A stretch of 5,570 nucleotides of DNA from Promethearchaeota archaeon (GTDB taxonomy: Archaea; Asgardarchaeota; Lokiarchaeia; Sigynarchaeales; SOKP01): positions 1-5,570 of the forward strand of contig JAUWDN010000105.1 of the NCBI GenBank assembly GCA_030608765.1. The letters run 5' to 3'. Within the stretch, counting starts at the first letter, position 1, and every line of letters starts with the position of its first letter. The notes below the pieces were generated by a model that saw only the letters and a list, made by a program, of their open reading frames with translations, made no database searches and was not told the DNA's origin. The translations under genes and the position numbers were made by a program. Positions 1 to 5,570 of the stretch are shown one piece after another.

Positions 1-1847
1 AACCCCTTTACAGATTGAGCAAGTATTTCAATAGTTTTTTTAGCGTAAATATCTGCGTTATCATCATCGCTTCCATATTTCGGGCACTTATATATAAGAT
101 AGCTCTGGATATCCTTACTCCCTCTGAAATTATTTTTTAAAGCATTGATTAAAATTTCCATTTCTATTTTCTTTTCCTTAAAAATAGCCCAATCTATAGC
201 AGCTATTGAATCTACAACGTCTGAAAAGCCTGTAACATGAATACCTGAAAAATTGTATTTAGCTGAGCCTTCATTCACATCAGTTCCTTTCTCAAAACTT
301 CCTTTAATACAAAGTGACATCAATGGGGTCGGTTTTAAAATCTTGTGTGCTTGCTGGTAAGCATTAGCTGCTGTAGCTGCCATTTTCATCAAGGCTTTAA
401 GTTTAATTTCAAAAACATCTAAAATATCCTCTATTGATTTGAACGCATTAAAATCGAGATTGTTATCAATATATTTACTAACAATTGATTTATCTGTTCC
501 TAAAGCAAGTTCTAAAGCTTTTGGTAAGTTTAAAAAAACTGCTCCAGTGTTATCGTAAGAAGTTCCCGACGTAGATAATCCAACACAACCGACTATTCCG
601 TAATCGCGCGCTTCCTCCAATGGTATGCCGCAATTTTGTAAACTTTGTACAACTAATTCATCGTTGTATAATCCTATAACATTTTTACCTTTTGCTAAAA
701 TATCTGCTATTTTTTTAATAATATTAGTAGGAGTTTCTCTATTTAATCTAACTACCAAGTTTGGACTTGGAACAATTGCTTGATCTAATGCATCGAGAAA
801 AAGGTAGGTAAGATCATTTGTGGAATCTTTACCGTTTTTATCAATCCCCCCAATTAGGACATTTTGGGTGGTAGCCATACCTCCAAAATATTGAGTAGCA
901 ATACCATCGTATAATGCAATAACTTCGTTGGTTTTTAGCAGCAAATTTTTAATCAATTTTACAGCAAACGCTTCTTTCCCATCGTAGAATTTTATCAAAT
1001 ATTGATCAATTCGTCCAAAAGAAATTCCGTGTTCGAAATTTTCTAAATGAAGCGCCATGTGAATAAACCAAATAAATTGGATCGCTTCTTGGAGATTCTT
1101 TGGTGGGTTTTCTGGGATTTTATTACATGTTTCAGCGATTTTTTTTAATTCACTCTTTCTTTCTTCGTTGTTCACGCTTTCAGAAAGAGTTTTTGCATGT
1201 TCTGAATATTGATGAGAATAACTAATCAGTGCTTTACAAATTATTATCATCGCTTCATAAAAAGCTATTTTTTCATTAACTTTTTTGTCTCTTATCTCTA
1301 GCTGCGCGTAATTAGCTAATTTCTCTCGAGATAAATCGATGTATGCCTTTAAACCCATAGAAATCAGTCTGGGATAATCGACAACAACATGGGCAATCCC
1401 TCCTATTTCAGTTGCAACATATGCACATCCACTAAAGGAAGTTTCGAATACACTTTCATCTGCAATTTCTCTTGCGTAAGTATCAATTTTAAAGTTTTCA
1501 TAAAATGGAGCTATTGTTTCTTTTAGTTTTTTTATATCTTCGTCATTAACTTTAATAGGATTTAGATCTCTATACGGAAGGCCGTTTAGTTCTTTTAAAA
1601 TTCTAAACCCACTTCCTTCCATTCTAGGTATTGCGACGGGAATATCCTTATCAAATGTTCCAACGATTAACTCATCAGGCCTAATAATAATAGGTAGATT
1701 CTCTAAAGTATACTTTAAACCCAATGCTTGTCTAATAATCATGGGTTTTCCAGCGGTCTCCTTAAGTACTTTAGTATAAGATAAAGGCACTATTAAGGAA
1801 AGATGAGGAATTTCTCGAACAAGTTCTTCTAACGATTTTCTTACCAA
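1..1847 (-). CDS. Glycyl radical enzyme (PFL/diol dehydratase superfamily), partial, C-terminus off the left edge
   Basis: Translating the minus strand from a TTG at 1847 gives 615 uninterrupted residues that run out of the window. They match the barrel domain of glycyl radical enzymes (GREs), oxygen-sensitive enzymes that use a protein glycyl radical to make a cysteine thiyl radical attacking the substrate. Landmarks: an ELIVG segment (59-63); NPPKNLQEAIQFIW (247-260); GISFGRIDQYL (274-284); GGIDKNGKDSTND (333-345); the radical-cysteine loop ARDYGIVGCVG with Cys421 (413-423); LPKALELAL (441-449); an EKGTDVNEGSAKYNFSG segment (519-535); PKYGSDDDNAD (589-599). Family members usually have about 780-850 residues, so roughly 170-230 are missing, including the glycyl radical motif. 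The Glu usual two residues after the Cys in diol dehydratases and choline lyase is Gly423, so the substrate is unknown. An in-frame TGA lies three codons upstream of the TTG, and later starts (GTG 1790, ATG 1742) would cut into conserved sequence. The family call is firm; start and substrate are not. Confidence 0.93.
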   Translation of the reverse strand, partial: MVRKSLEELVREIPHLSLIVPLSYTKVLKETAGKPMIIRQALGLKYTLENLPIIIRPDELIVGTFDKDIPVAIPRMEGSGFRILKELNGLPYRDLNPIKVNDEDIKKLKETIAPFYENFKIDTYAREIADESVFETSFSGCAYVATEIGGIAHVVVDYPRLISMGLKAYIDLSREKLANYAQLEIRDKKVNEKIAFYEAMIIICKALISYSHQYSEHAKTLSESVNNEERKSELKKIAETCNKIPENPPKNLQEAIQFIWFIHMALHLENFEHGISFGRIDQYLIKFYDGKEAFAVKLIKNLLLKTNEVIALYDGIATQYFGGMATTQNVLIGGIDKNGKDSTNDLTYLFLDALDQAIVPSPNLVVRLNRETPTNIIKKIADILAKGKNVIGLYNDELVVQSLQNCGIPLEEARDYGIVGCVGLSTSGTSYDNTGAVFLNLPKALELALGTDKSIVSKYIDNNLDFNAFKSIEDILDVFEIKLKALMKMAATAANAYQQAHKILKPTPLMSLCIKGSFEKGTDVNEGSAKYNFSGIHVTGFSDVVDSIAAIDWAIFKEKKIEMEILINALKNNFRGSKDIQSYLIYKCPKYGSDDDNADIYAKKTIEILAQSVKG

Positions 1848-1880
1848 TGTGGATCACAAATATTTAAGGTGCTAACTTGA

Positions 1881-1900
1881 TAGATTTAATTAGATTTAAT
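1881..1900. repeat. Perfect 10-bp tandem repeat, two copies, in a promoter region
   Basis: TAGATTTAAT occurs twice in direct succession (1881-1890 and 1891-1900). A partial inverted copy, TAAATCT, sits at 1911-1917 and overlaps the putative TATA box. The repeat covers the expected transcription start of the glycyl radical enzyme gene and its period is about one helical turn, so it could be an operator. The repeat is seen directly; its role is inference. Confidence 0.5.
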
Positions 1901-1906
1901 TTTTTT

Positions 1907-1914
1907 TGTATAAA
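1907..1914 (-). promoter_or_regulatory. Putative archaeal TATA box for the glycyl radical enzyme gene
   Basis: Read on the minus strand, this is TTTATACA preceded by the purine-rich TAAAGA, which resembles an archaeal TATA box with a BRE. Initiation would be expected about 25 bases downstream, near 1885, leaving a leader of about 40 bases before the TTG at 1847. A second TATA-like stretch (TTTTATAAT, 1951-1959) lies further upstream. In DNA this A+T-rich such matches are common by chance, so the call rests on position as much as on sequence. Confidence 0.45.
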
Positions 1915-2011
1915 TCTTTAATGCTTATTAAAATAAACCGAATAAGGGGCATTATAAAACGAAACATAATTCTTTATGATAACAATTCTATTCATTATTT
2001 CTTAGTAATAG

Positions 2012-2017
2012 AAAAAA
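2012..2017 (-). terminator. T-tract terminator after elp3
   Basis: On the minus strand the elp3 TAA is followed at once by six T residues. Archaeal RNA polymerase can terminate at such T-runs without a hairpin, and none is obvious here. The tract fits elp3 ending its own transcript, with the glycyl radical enzyme gene transcribed separately. Confidence 0.45.
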
Positions 2018-3646
2018 TTAATCATTTAAGGTTTTTGAGACATAATATCCATCAAGAGTATAACCAAGCTTATAAAACCAGTCCCTCACACCTATACCAC
2101 TTATTACAGCTAATTTTTTGGAGTCGAAATCTTCAAGAGCAATTATTTCAGCATTTTTCATCAATAGTTTACCAAATCCGCGATGTTGAAGTTGTGTATT
2201 CCTAAGTGGTTTTTTATCTTTAGGAACTAATTCGCCTACGACTTTGACTTCCCTTACTATCATTGTTTTTCCATCATTCAACTCGGATCTATGAGCATAT
2301 TCTGAAGGTTTTCTTAATCTCAAGTATGCTACAAGATAATCTTCCTTTTTATTTTCGTAAGATAAAAATGTTTCTTGTCCATTAGAAGCTTCATAATCGT
2401 GACGATATAATTTAATATCCTCAAATATATTTTCATCAATAAGTTTAGATTTTTTAGCAATTCCATATTCTCGACATCTTATGCAATTACATTTGAAATT
2501 AAGTTCTTCTAATCTTTTGTGTACTAATTGTCTTAAATTACTCTTTTTGCATCCTGCTTCAATTAAAAACGCAGGTATATCTCTCATAATTCTCTGTATT
2601 CTCACATAAGAAGGAATATTTTGTTTTACATTTGATAATAAATCAATCAATTCATCTAATGAATATGGTGTAAATTCGCCTTCTTTCCACCAATCGTATA
2701 ATATAGTTCCTTTAATTACTACGCAAGGGTAAATTTTTAACATATCTGGGCGATAATCTGGAGAAGAAAATAGGACCTCAAACATTTTTAAATCTTTAGA
2801 GTAGTTAGAACCGGGTAAATTAGGCATCATATGAGCATTTATTTTTAAACCAGCGTCTTTTGCAATCCTTATAGCATTGATGCTGTCTTGGGTTGTATGA
2901 CCTCTATTTACTTTTCTATAAATATCATCTAATACGGTTTGAATTCCAATTTCCACCCGTGTAGCTCCATAATTAAGCATCATGTCTACATATGGCTCTG
3001 TGCAATAATCAGGTCGAGTTTCAATTGTCAATCCTATTAATCTTCTTTTTGATTCTTCAGCAAATCGTTTTACTTCCTTTAAATTATCAGCCCTCCTCTC
3101 TACGACCCCTTCGTATGCTCCTTTGATGAAGTTTTCTTGATAATCAATAGGTGCGGAGAGGAGCGTGCCTCCCATGCAGATTAACTCGATTTTATCAACA
3201 ATATGACCAATAGCCTCTAAATCTCTAATCCTACTCTGTACTTGCTCATAAGGATCATAATTATTATGGATAGATCTCATCGCAGCCGGTTCATGACCGG
3301 TATACGATTGAGCTACTTTTTGATCAGGTTGGGAGTCTTGTCCTGGACAGTAAACACAATTTCCAGGGCAAGGAAGGGGTTTTGTCATTATTGCAATGAT
3401 GGAAACGCCTGAAATAGTTCTCGTTATTCTTCTCTTTAAGAGTTGTATAATAACATCTAATTCCTCTTCAGTAGCATAATGTAAGATTTGAGCGTTCTTT
3501 ATAACTTTATAATAATTATACTTCTTTCCAAATTTCCCTTTTAAGTTCGTGATTTTCTGCCGGGGAATGTTGGGATGAATCATTAAATAGTCAATAATTT
3601 CTCTTGAAATCTTTTTGACTGTTTCCGAATTTGTTAACTCATTCAT
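2018..3646 (-). CDS. elp3: Elp3 tRNA uridine(34) acetyltransferase (radical SAM plus HAT domains)
   Basis: This 542-residue protein has the usual length and domain order of archaeal Elp3, which uses acetyl-CoA and S-adenosylmethionine to begin carboxymethylation at C5 of the wobble uridine in tRNAs. Archaea lack most other Elongator subunits and Elp3 is thought to act alone in the cytoplasm. The radical SAM domain (about 80-350) carries MTKPLPCPGNCVYCPG with cluster ligands Cys93, Cys97 and Cys100, then QSYTGHEPAAMR (113-124) and TIETRPDYC (207-215). A linker has SNLRQLV (369-375) and Cys386, Cys388 and Cys391 in CNCIRCREYG, a probable zinc site. The C-terminal GNAT/HAT domain has the acetyl-CoA loop QHRGFGKLLM (487-496) and the motif VISGIGVRDWFYKLGYTLDG (514-533). 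The ATG at 3646 gives the expected N-terminus; no Shine-Dalgarno precedes it, so the mRNA may be leaderless or have a short leader. The cluster motif is Cys-x3-Cys-x2-Cys, with a short first gap for Elp3. Confidence 0.96.
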   Translation of the reverse strand: MNELTNSETVKKISREIIDYLMIHPNIPRQKITNLKGKFGKKYNYYKVIKNAQILHYATEEELDVIIQLLKRRITRTISGVSIIAIMTKPLPCPGNCVYCPGQDSQPDQKVAQSYTGHEPAAMRSIHNNYDPYEQVQSRIRDLEAIGHIVDKIELICMGGTLLSAPIDYQENFIKGAYEGVVERRADNLKEVKRFAEESKRRLIGLTIETRPDYCTEPYVDMMLNYGATRVEIGIQTVLDDIYRKVNRGHTTQDSINAIRIAKDAGLKINAHMMPNLPGSNYSKDLKMFEVLFSSPDYRPDMLKIYPCVVIKGTILYDWWKEGEFTPYSLDELIDLLSNVKQNIPSYVRIQRIMRDIPAFLIEAGCKKSNLRQLVHKRLEELNFKCNCIRCREYGIAKKSKLIDENIFEDIKLYRHDYEASNGQETFLSYENKKEDYLVAYLRLRKPSEYAHRSELNDGKTMIVREVKVVGELVPKDKKPLRNTQLQHRGFGKLLMKNAEIIALEDFDSKKLAVISGIGVRDWFYKLGYTLDGYYVSKTLND

Positions 3647-3671
3647 TCTATAATATATTATGAAAAGAGCG

Positions 3672-3678
3672 AAAAAAA
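3672..3678 (-). terminator. T7 tract between pyrK and elp3, possible pyrK terminator
   Basis: The minus strand carries seven consecutive T residues about 35 bases after the pyrK stop codon, followed by a second pyrimidine-rich stretch. It could terminate the pyrD-pyrK transcript in the manner of archaeal T-tracts. The gap to elp3 is only 65 bases, so partial read-through into elp3 remains possible. Confidence 0.35.
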
Positions 3679-3694
3679 TGCTTTTCTTTTTGAT

Positions 3695-3705
3695 TTCATA
3701 AATAG
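3695..3705 (-). promoter_or_regulatory. Weak TATA-like element upstream of elp3
   Basis: The minus strand reads CTATTTATGAA about 54 bases before the elp3 ATG. Initiation about 25 bases downstream would give a leader of roughly 28 bases. The match to an archaeal TATA box is imperfect and a second A+T-rich run (TAATATATTA) sits almost on the start codon, so this is only a candidate. Confidence 0.22.
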
Positions 3706-3711
3706 TTTTTT

Positions 3712-4548
3712 TTATATTGAGTTTTTCTTTCCAGCAAAATCTCTCTTATAATTCCCAAAATCTTTCATTTCTACTAAAGATTGTAAACTAAAAATGGGTC
3801 CATCATTACAAACTAATAATCCAATAGGATCTAAAACACACAACCCACATAATCCACATCCACACCTCATAATTCTTTCAAGGCTCGCGTACATTTCAAC
3901 TTTTTTCTCTTTACAAATTTGGAGGATTTTCCCCATCATTATTTCTGGACCACATGTGAAAACAACACTGTTTTTTAAATCGTCTACATTTAAATTTTCA
4001 ATTAATTGATCGAATAACTCTGTTGCGAAGCCTTTTTCGCCATAACTACCATCATCAGTACAAAAATGAAATTCTATATCCTCCTGGCGGTATTCAAGAA
4101 ACTCATTTTCAAATAGTATTTCGTTTTCTACTTTCGCACCTTCAATTATTTTAAATTTATATCCCAATTTGATGAGTTCAGAGGCTAAAAATCTTAGTGG
4201 AGCCATTCCTATACCGCCTCCAATTAAAAATATAATTTTGTTTGCTTCTTGAGGAATTTTAAAAAAATTACCTAATGGTCCTCGTACTCCAATATAATCC
4301 CCAATCTTTAGCTCGTGAATTGAATTAGTACATTCTCCCACATTTTTAACTGTGATCGCCCAATCCCCGTTTTCTTTGTAGGAAGATACCGACATTGGAA
4401 CTTCATCAACGCCTGGTATCCATATCATTACGAATTGTCCAGGTTTAGGAACGCTTGTATCGTTTCTCTCAAATACAAATGTTTTTACCCCATTACACTC
4501 GTCTATGATTGCTTTAATCTTCACCGTTTCAATCATATTTTTAGTCAA
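3712..4548 (-). CDS. pyrK: Dihydroorotate dehydrogenase electron-transfer subunit PyrK (FAD, [2Fe-2S])
   Basis: PyrK passes electrons from the FMN of PyrD through a [2Fe-2S] cluster and FAD to NAD+. From the chosen TTG the protein has 278 residues, near the family norm. In that numbering the FAD-binding barrel contains KPGQFVMIWIPG (35-46) followed by VPMSVS (50-55). The nucleotide-binding domain has the glycine-rich loop LIGGGIGMAP (108-117) and TCGPEIMM (198-205). The C-terminal cluster motif RCGCGLCGLC has probable ligands Cys229, Cys234 and Cys237, with Cys247 in LLVCNDGP, and a spare Cys231. The start is a choice: the frame is open to an ATG at 4578, but AGGAGGT (4557-4563) lies 8 bases before the TTG at 4548, whereas the ATG at 4536 is 20 bases away. 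The TTG start overlaps the pyrD stop by 8 bases, as expected for translationally coupled partner subunits. Confidence 0.94.
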   Translation of the reverse strand: MTKNMIETVKIKAIIDECNGVKTFVFERNDTSVPKPGQFVMIWIPGVDEVPMSVSSYKENGDWAITVKNVGECTNSIHELKIGDYIGVRGPLGNFFKIPQEANKIIFLIGGGIGMAPLRFLASELIKLGYKFKIIEGAKVENEILFENEFLEYRQEDIEFHFCTDDGSYGEKGFATELFDQLIENLNVDDLKNSVVFTCGPEIMMGKILQICKEKKVEMYASLERIMRCGCGLCGLCVLDPIGLLVCNDGPIFSLQSLVEMKDFGNYKRDFAGKKNSI

Positions 4549-5467
4549 AATCGGGAACCTCCTGAGTTTTAAATTCATGTGCCAATCCTTTTAACTCGGA
4601 AATTGAGCTGTATTCGTTATCCATTAGAAAATTCTTTAACCCGTTAATAATATCAGTAATAACATCTAAGCCTTGATGTAAAACTGTCCCGATTTGAACA
4701 GCAGTAGCCCCTACTAGGATAAACTCTATAACATCTTGCCAATTTGAGGCTCCTCCACAGCCGATTATAGGAATTTCTAATATTTTGTATAAATCGTAAA
4801 CCATTTTTACAGCAATTGGATGTATAGCTTTTCCTGAAAGTCCTCCACTTCCATGTGACAAAATCGGTCTTTTTGTATTAATATCTACTTTCATAGCAGC
4901 AAGAGTATTAATAGCTACTACTGCATCAGCACCCCCTTTCTGAGCAGCTAAGGCGATCTCTCCTAAGTTAGTCACATTGGGATTTAATTTAACAAATAGT
5001 GGTACCTTAAGATCCTCTTTTATTGATTTAACAATAGAAAAAGTGAGAGTTTTATCAATACCTATGCTAGAAACCTCGGCATGAGGACATGAAATATTTA
5101 TTTCTATAGCATCAGCGCCTGCTTGTTCTGCTTTTAATGCAACCTTTATGTAAGATTCAATAGTGTCTCCAAAAACACTTACAATTAACGGAAACTTAAA
5201 TTTCTTTATTTCTTTAATTTCTGTCATGAAGTTATCTATACCTGGATTTCCCAGTCCTACACTATTCAAAAATGTGCCGGGGTAGACTTCAACGATTGAA
5301 GGATTCTTATATCCCTTTCTTGGTTTTGGGCCTATAGATTTAGTGGTTATAGCACCTAATCCCGCGTCAACTAACCTTTTCATTGTAGAATAAGAAACTC
5401 CTAAAATGCCAGAAGCTAAAATTAAAGGGGAGTTTAATTTTAACTCAGAAATATTTAGTTCAAGCAT
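4541..5467 (-). CDS. pyrD: Dihydroorotate dehydrogenase, catalytic subunit PyrD (class 1B type)
   Basis: PyrD oxidises dihydroorotate to orotate with FMN, the fourth step of de novo UMP synthesis, in the cytosol. The 308-residue length is typical of class 1 enzymes, with no N-terminal membrane segment as in class 2. The TIM-barrel motifs appear in order: SPLILASG (13-20); TTKSIG (41-46), whose Lys43 should contact FMN or substrate; the substrate loop NSVGLGN (68-74); EINISCPHAE (122-131) with the probable catalytic base Cys127, cysteine being diagnostic of class 1; VKLNPNVTN (159-167); AINTLAAMKVD (185-195); HGSGGLSGKAI (205-215); and the FMN phosphate region IPIIGCGGA (232-240) and GATAVQIGT (253-261). 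The pyrK gene directly after it, overlapping its stop codon, indicates the NAD-dependent class 1B heterotetramer. The ATG at 5467 yields the standard N-terminus; no Shine-Dalgarno is visible before it. Confidence 0.96.
   Translation of the reverse strand: MLELNISELKLNSPLILASGILGVSYSTMKRLVDAGLGAITTKSIGPKPRKGYKNPSIVEVYPGTFLNSVGLGNPGIDNFMTEIKEIKKFKFPLIVSVFGDTIESYIKVALKAEQAGADAIEINISCPHAEVSSIGIDKTLTFSIVKSIKEDLKVPLFVKLNPNVTNLGEIALAAQKGGADAVVAINTLAAMKVDINTKRPILSHGSGGLSGKAIHPIAVKMVYDLYKILEIPIIGCGGASNWQDVIEFILVGATAVQIGTVLHQGLDVITDIINGLKNFLMDNEYSSISELKGLAHEFKTQEVPDFD
4557..4563 (-). promoter_or_regulatory. Strong Shine-Dalgarno for pyrK, inside the 3' end of pyrD
   Basis: The minus strand reads AGGAGGT, a full complement to the usual 3' end of 16S rRNA, and no comparable site precedes the other genes here. 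It lies within the last codons of pyrD, 8 bases before an in-frame TTG (4546-4548) and 20 bases before an in-frame ATG (4534-4536). This spacing favours the TTG. The more distal ATG at 4578 would put the site inside the pyrK coding region, where it would encode Arg-Arg. Confidence 0.7.
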
Positions 5468-5486
5468 TACTATTATTATGTAAGAA

Positions 5487-5504
5487 ATTATTATTATTAT
5501 TATT
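5487..5504. repeat. (ATT)6 trinucleotide microsatellite upstream of pyrD
   Basis: Six perfect ATT units in a row (AAT on the pyrD strand) begin about 20 bases upstream of the pyrD start, and a shorter ATT-rich run follows at 5471-5479. Being in the upstream region and not in a gene, it is free to vary in length. It lies where core promoter elements for a short-leader pyrD mRNA would be expected, but no convincing TATA box was seen there. Confidence 0.6.
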
Positions 5505-5537
5505 TGAGAAATTTTAGTACGGCAAGTGTTTAGAATA

Positions 5538-5570
5538 ATGAGATGTTATGTTATTGATTCTCTAATAGGG
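5538..5570 (+). CDS. Possible start of a divergent gene, cut by the right edge
   Basis: An ATG at 5538 on the plus strand opens a frame that stays open to the window end, giving only MRCYVIDSLIG (11 residues). All three minus-strand frames entering from the right edge meet a stop within 8 codons (TAG, TAA, TAA), so no minus-strand gene continues towards pyrD, although one could end here. A divergent gene would share the 70-base spacer with pyrD. Eleven residues are too few to identify a product, no Shine-Dalgarno is present, and an open frame this short is expected by chance. Confidence 0.2.
   Translation, partial: MRCYVIDSLIG

Noticed and set aside
124..1847. The glycyl radical enzyme gene as a pseudogene, since it lacks a normal ATG start
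   Set aside because: The frame stays open for 615 codons with every expected family motif in order and no internal stop or frameshift; only the start is unusual.
1906..2205. Plus-strand open frame of 99 codons
   Set aside because: Nearly two thirds of it lies antisense to the end of elp3, whose acetyltransferase motifs there are clear. The remainder is A+T-rich intergenic DNA holding the promoter candidates, and the translation has no recognisable domain.
1..3646. A functional radical-enzyme system made of Elp3 and the glycyl radical enzyme
   Set aside because: Elp3 is a radical SAM protein, but of the tRNA-modifying family with an acetyltransferase domain. It is not related to glycyl radical activases, and the two genes are separated by a terminator and a promoter candidate.
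3794..4009. Plus-strand open frame of 71 codons
   Set aside because: It is wholly antisense to the [2Fe-2S] cluster region of pyrK; its His/Pro-rich translation is a by-product of the cysteine and glycine codons on the other strand.
5074..5100. His replacing Asn after Ser-Cys-Pro in the PyrD catalytic loop as a possible active-site change
   Set aside because: Ser-Cys-Pro-His is, as far as I recall, common in archaeal class 1B enzymes, and the catalytic Cys and preceding Asn are kept.
1..5570. tRNA or rRNA genes, CRISPR array, insertion sequence ends
   Set aside because: No tRNA-like T-loop sequence, rRNA segment, spaced direct repeats or terminal inverted repeats were seen; the intergenic gaps are short (65, 170 and 103 bases).

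Overview
The window looks like a piece of an A+T-rich archaeal chromosome. Four genes lie head to tail on the minus strand, so transcription runs from right to left. Evidence for Archaea: an Elp3 of archaeal type standing alone; a PyrD/PyrK pair with archaeal motif variants (Ser-Cys-Pro-His in PyrD, a Gly-Val-Asp-Glu flavin segment in PyrK); an archaeal-style TATA element; T-tracts directly after stop codons in place of hairpin terminators; and TTG starts. An anaerobic lineage such as the Asgard group would fit the glycyl radical enzyme, but that placement is inference from general character only, not from a search.

Right to left: 5468-5570 is an upstream region with an (ATT)6 microsatellite and perhaps the first codons of a divergent plus-strand gene. 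4541-5467 is pyrD (dihydroorotate dehydrogenase, class 1B type). 3712-4548 is pyrK, its FAD/[2Fe-2S] electron-transfer subunit. The two overlap by a few bases, and a strong Shine-Dalgarno inside the end of pyrD points to a TTG start for pyrK. Together they would form the NAD-linked dihydroorotate dehydrogenase of de novo pyrimidine synthesis. After a 65-base gap comes elp3 (2018-3646), the radical SAM/acetyltransferase that modifies the wobble uridine of tRNAs, ending in a T6 tract.

A 170-base intergenic region follows, with a TATA-like box and a perfect 10-bp tandem repeat. It precedes a large gene that runs off the left edge (1-1847). This is the N-terminal 615 residues of a glycyl radical enzyme of the pyruvate formate-lyase/diol dehydratase superfamily. 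It has no good ATG start, so it is easy to overlook. It carries the thiyl-radical cysteine, but the catalytic glutamate two residues later, usual in dehydratase-type members, is glycine. It is the most interesting object here: an archaeal glycyl radical enzyme whose substrate cannot be assigned. The glycyl radical domain, and any activating enzyme next to it, lie outside the window.
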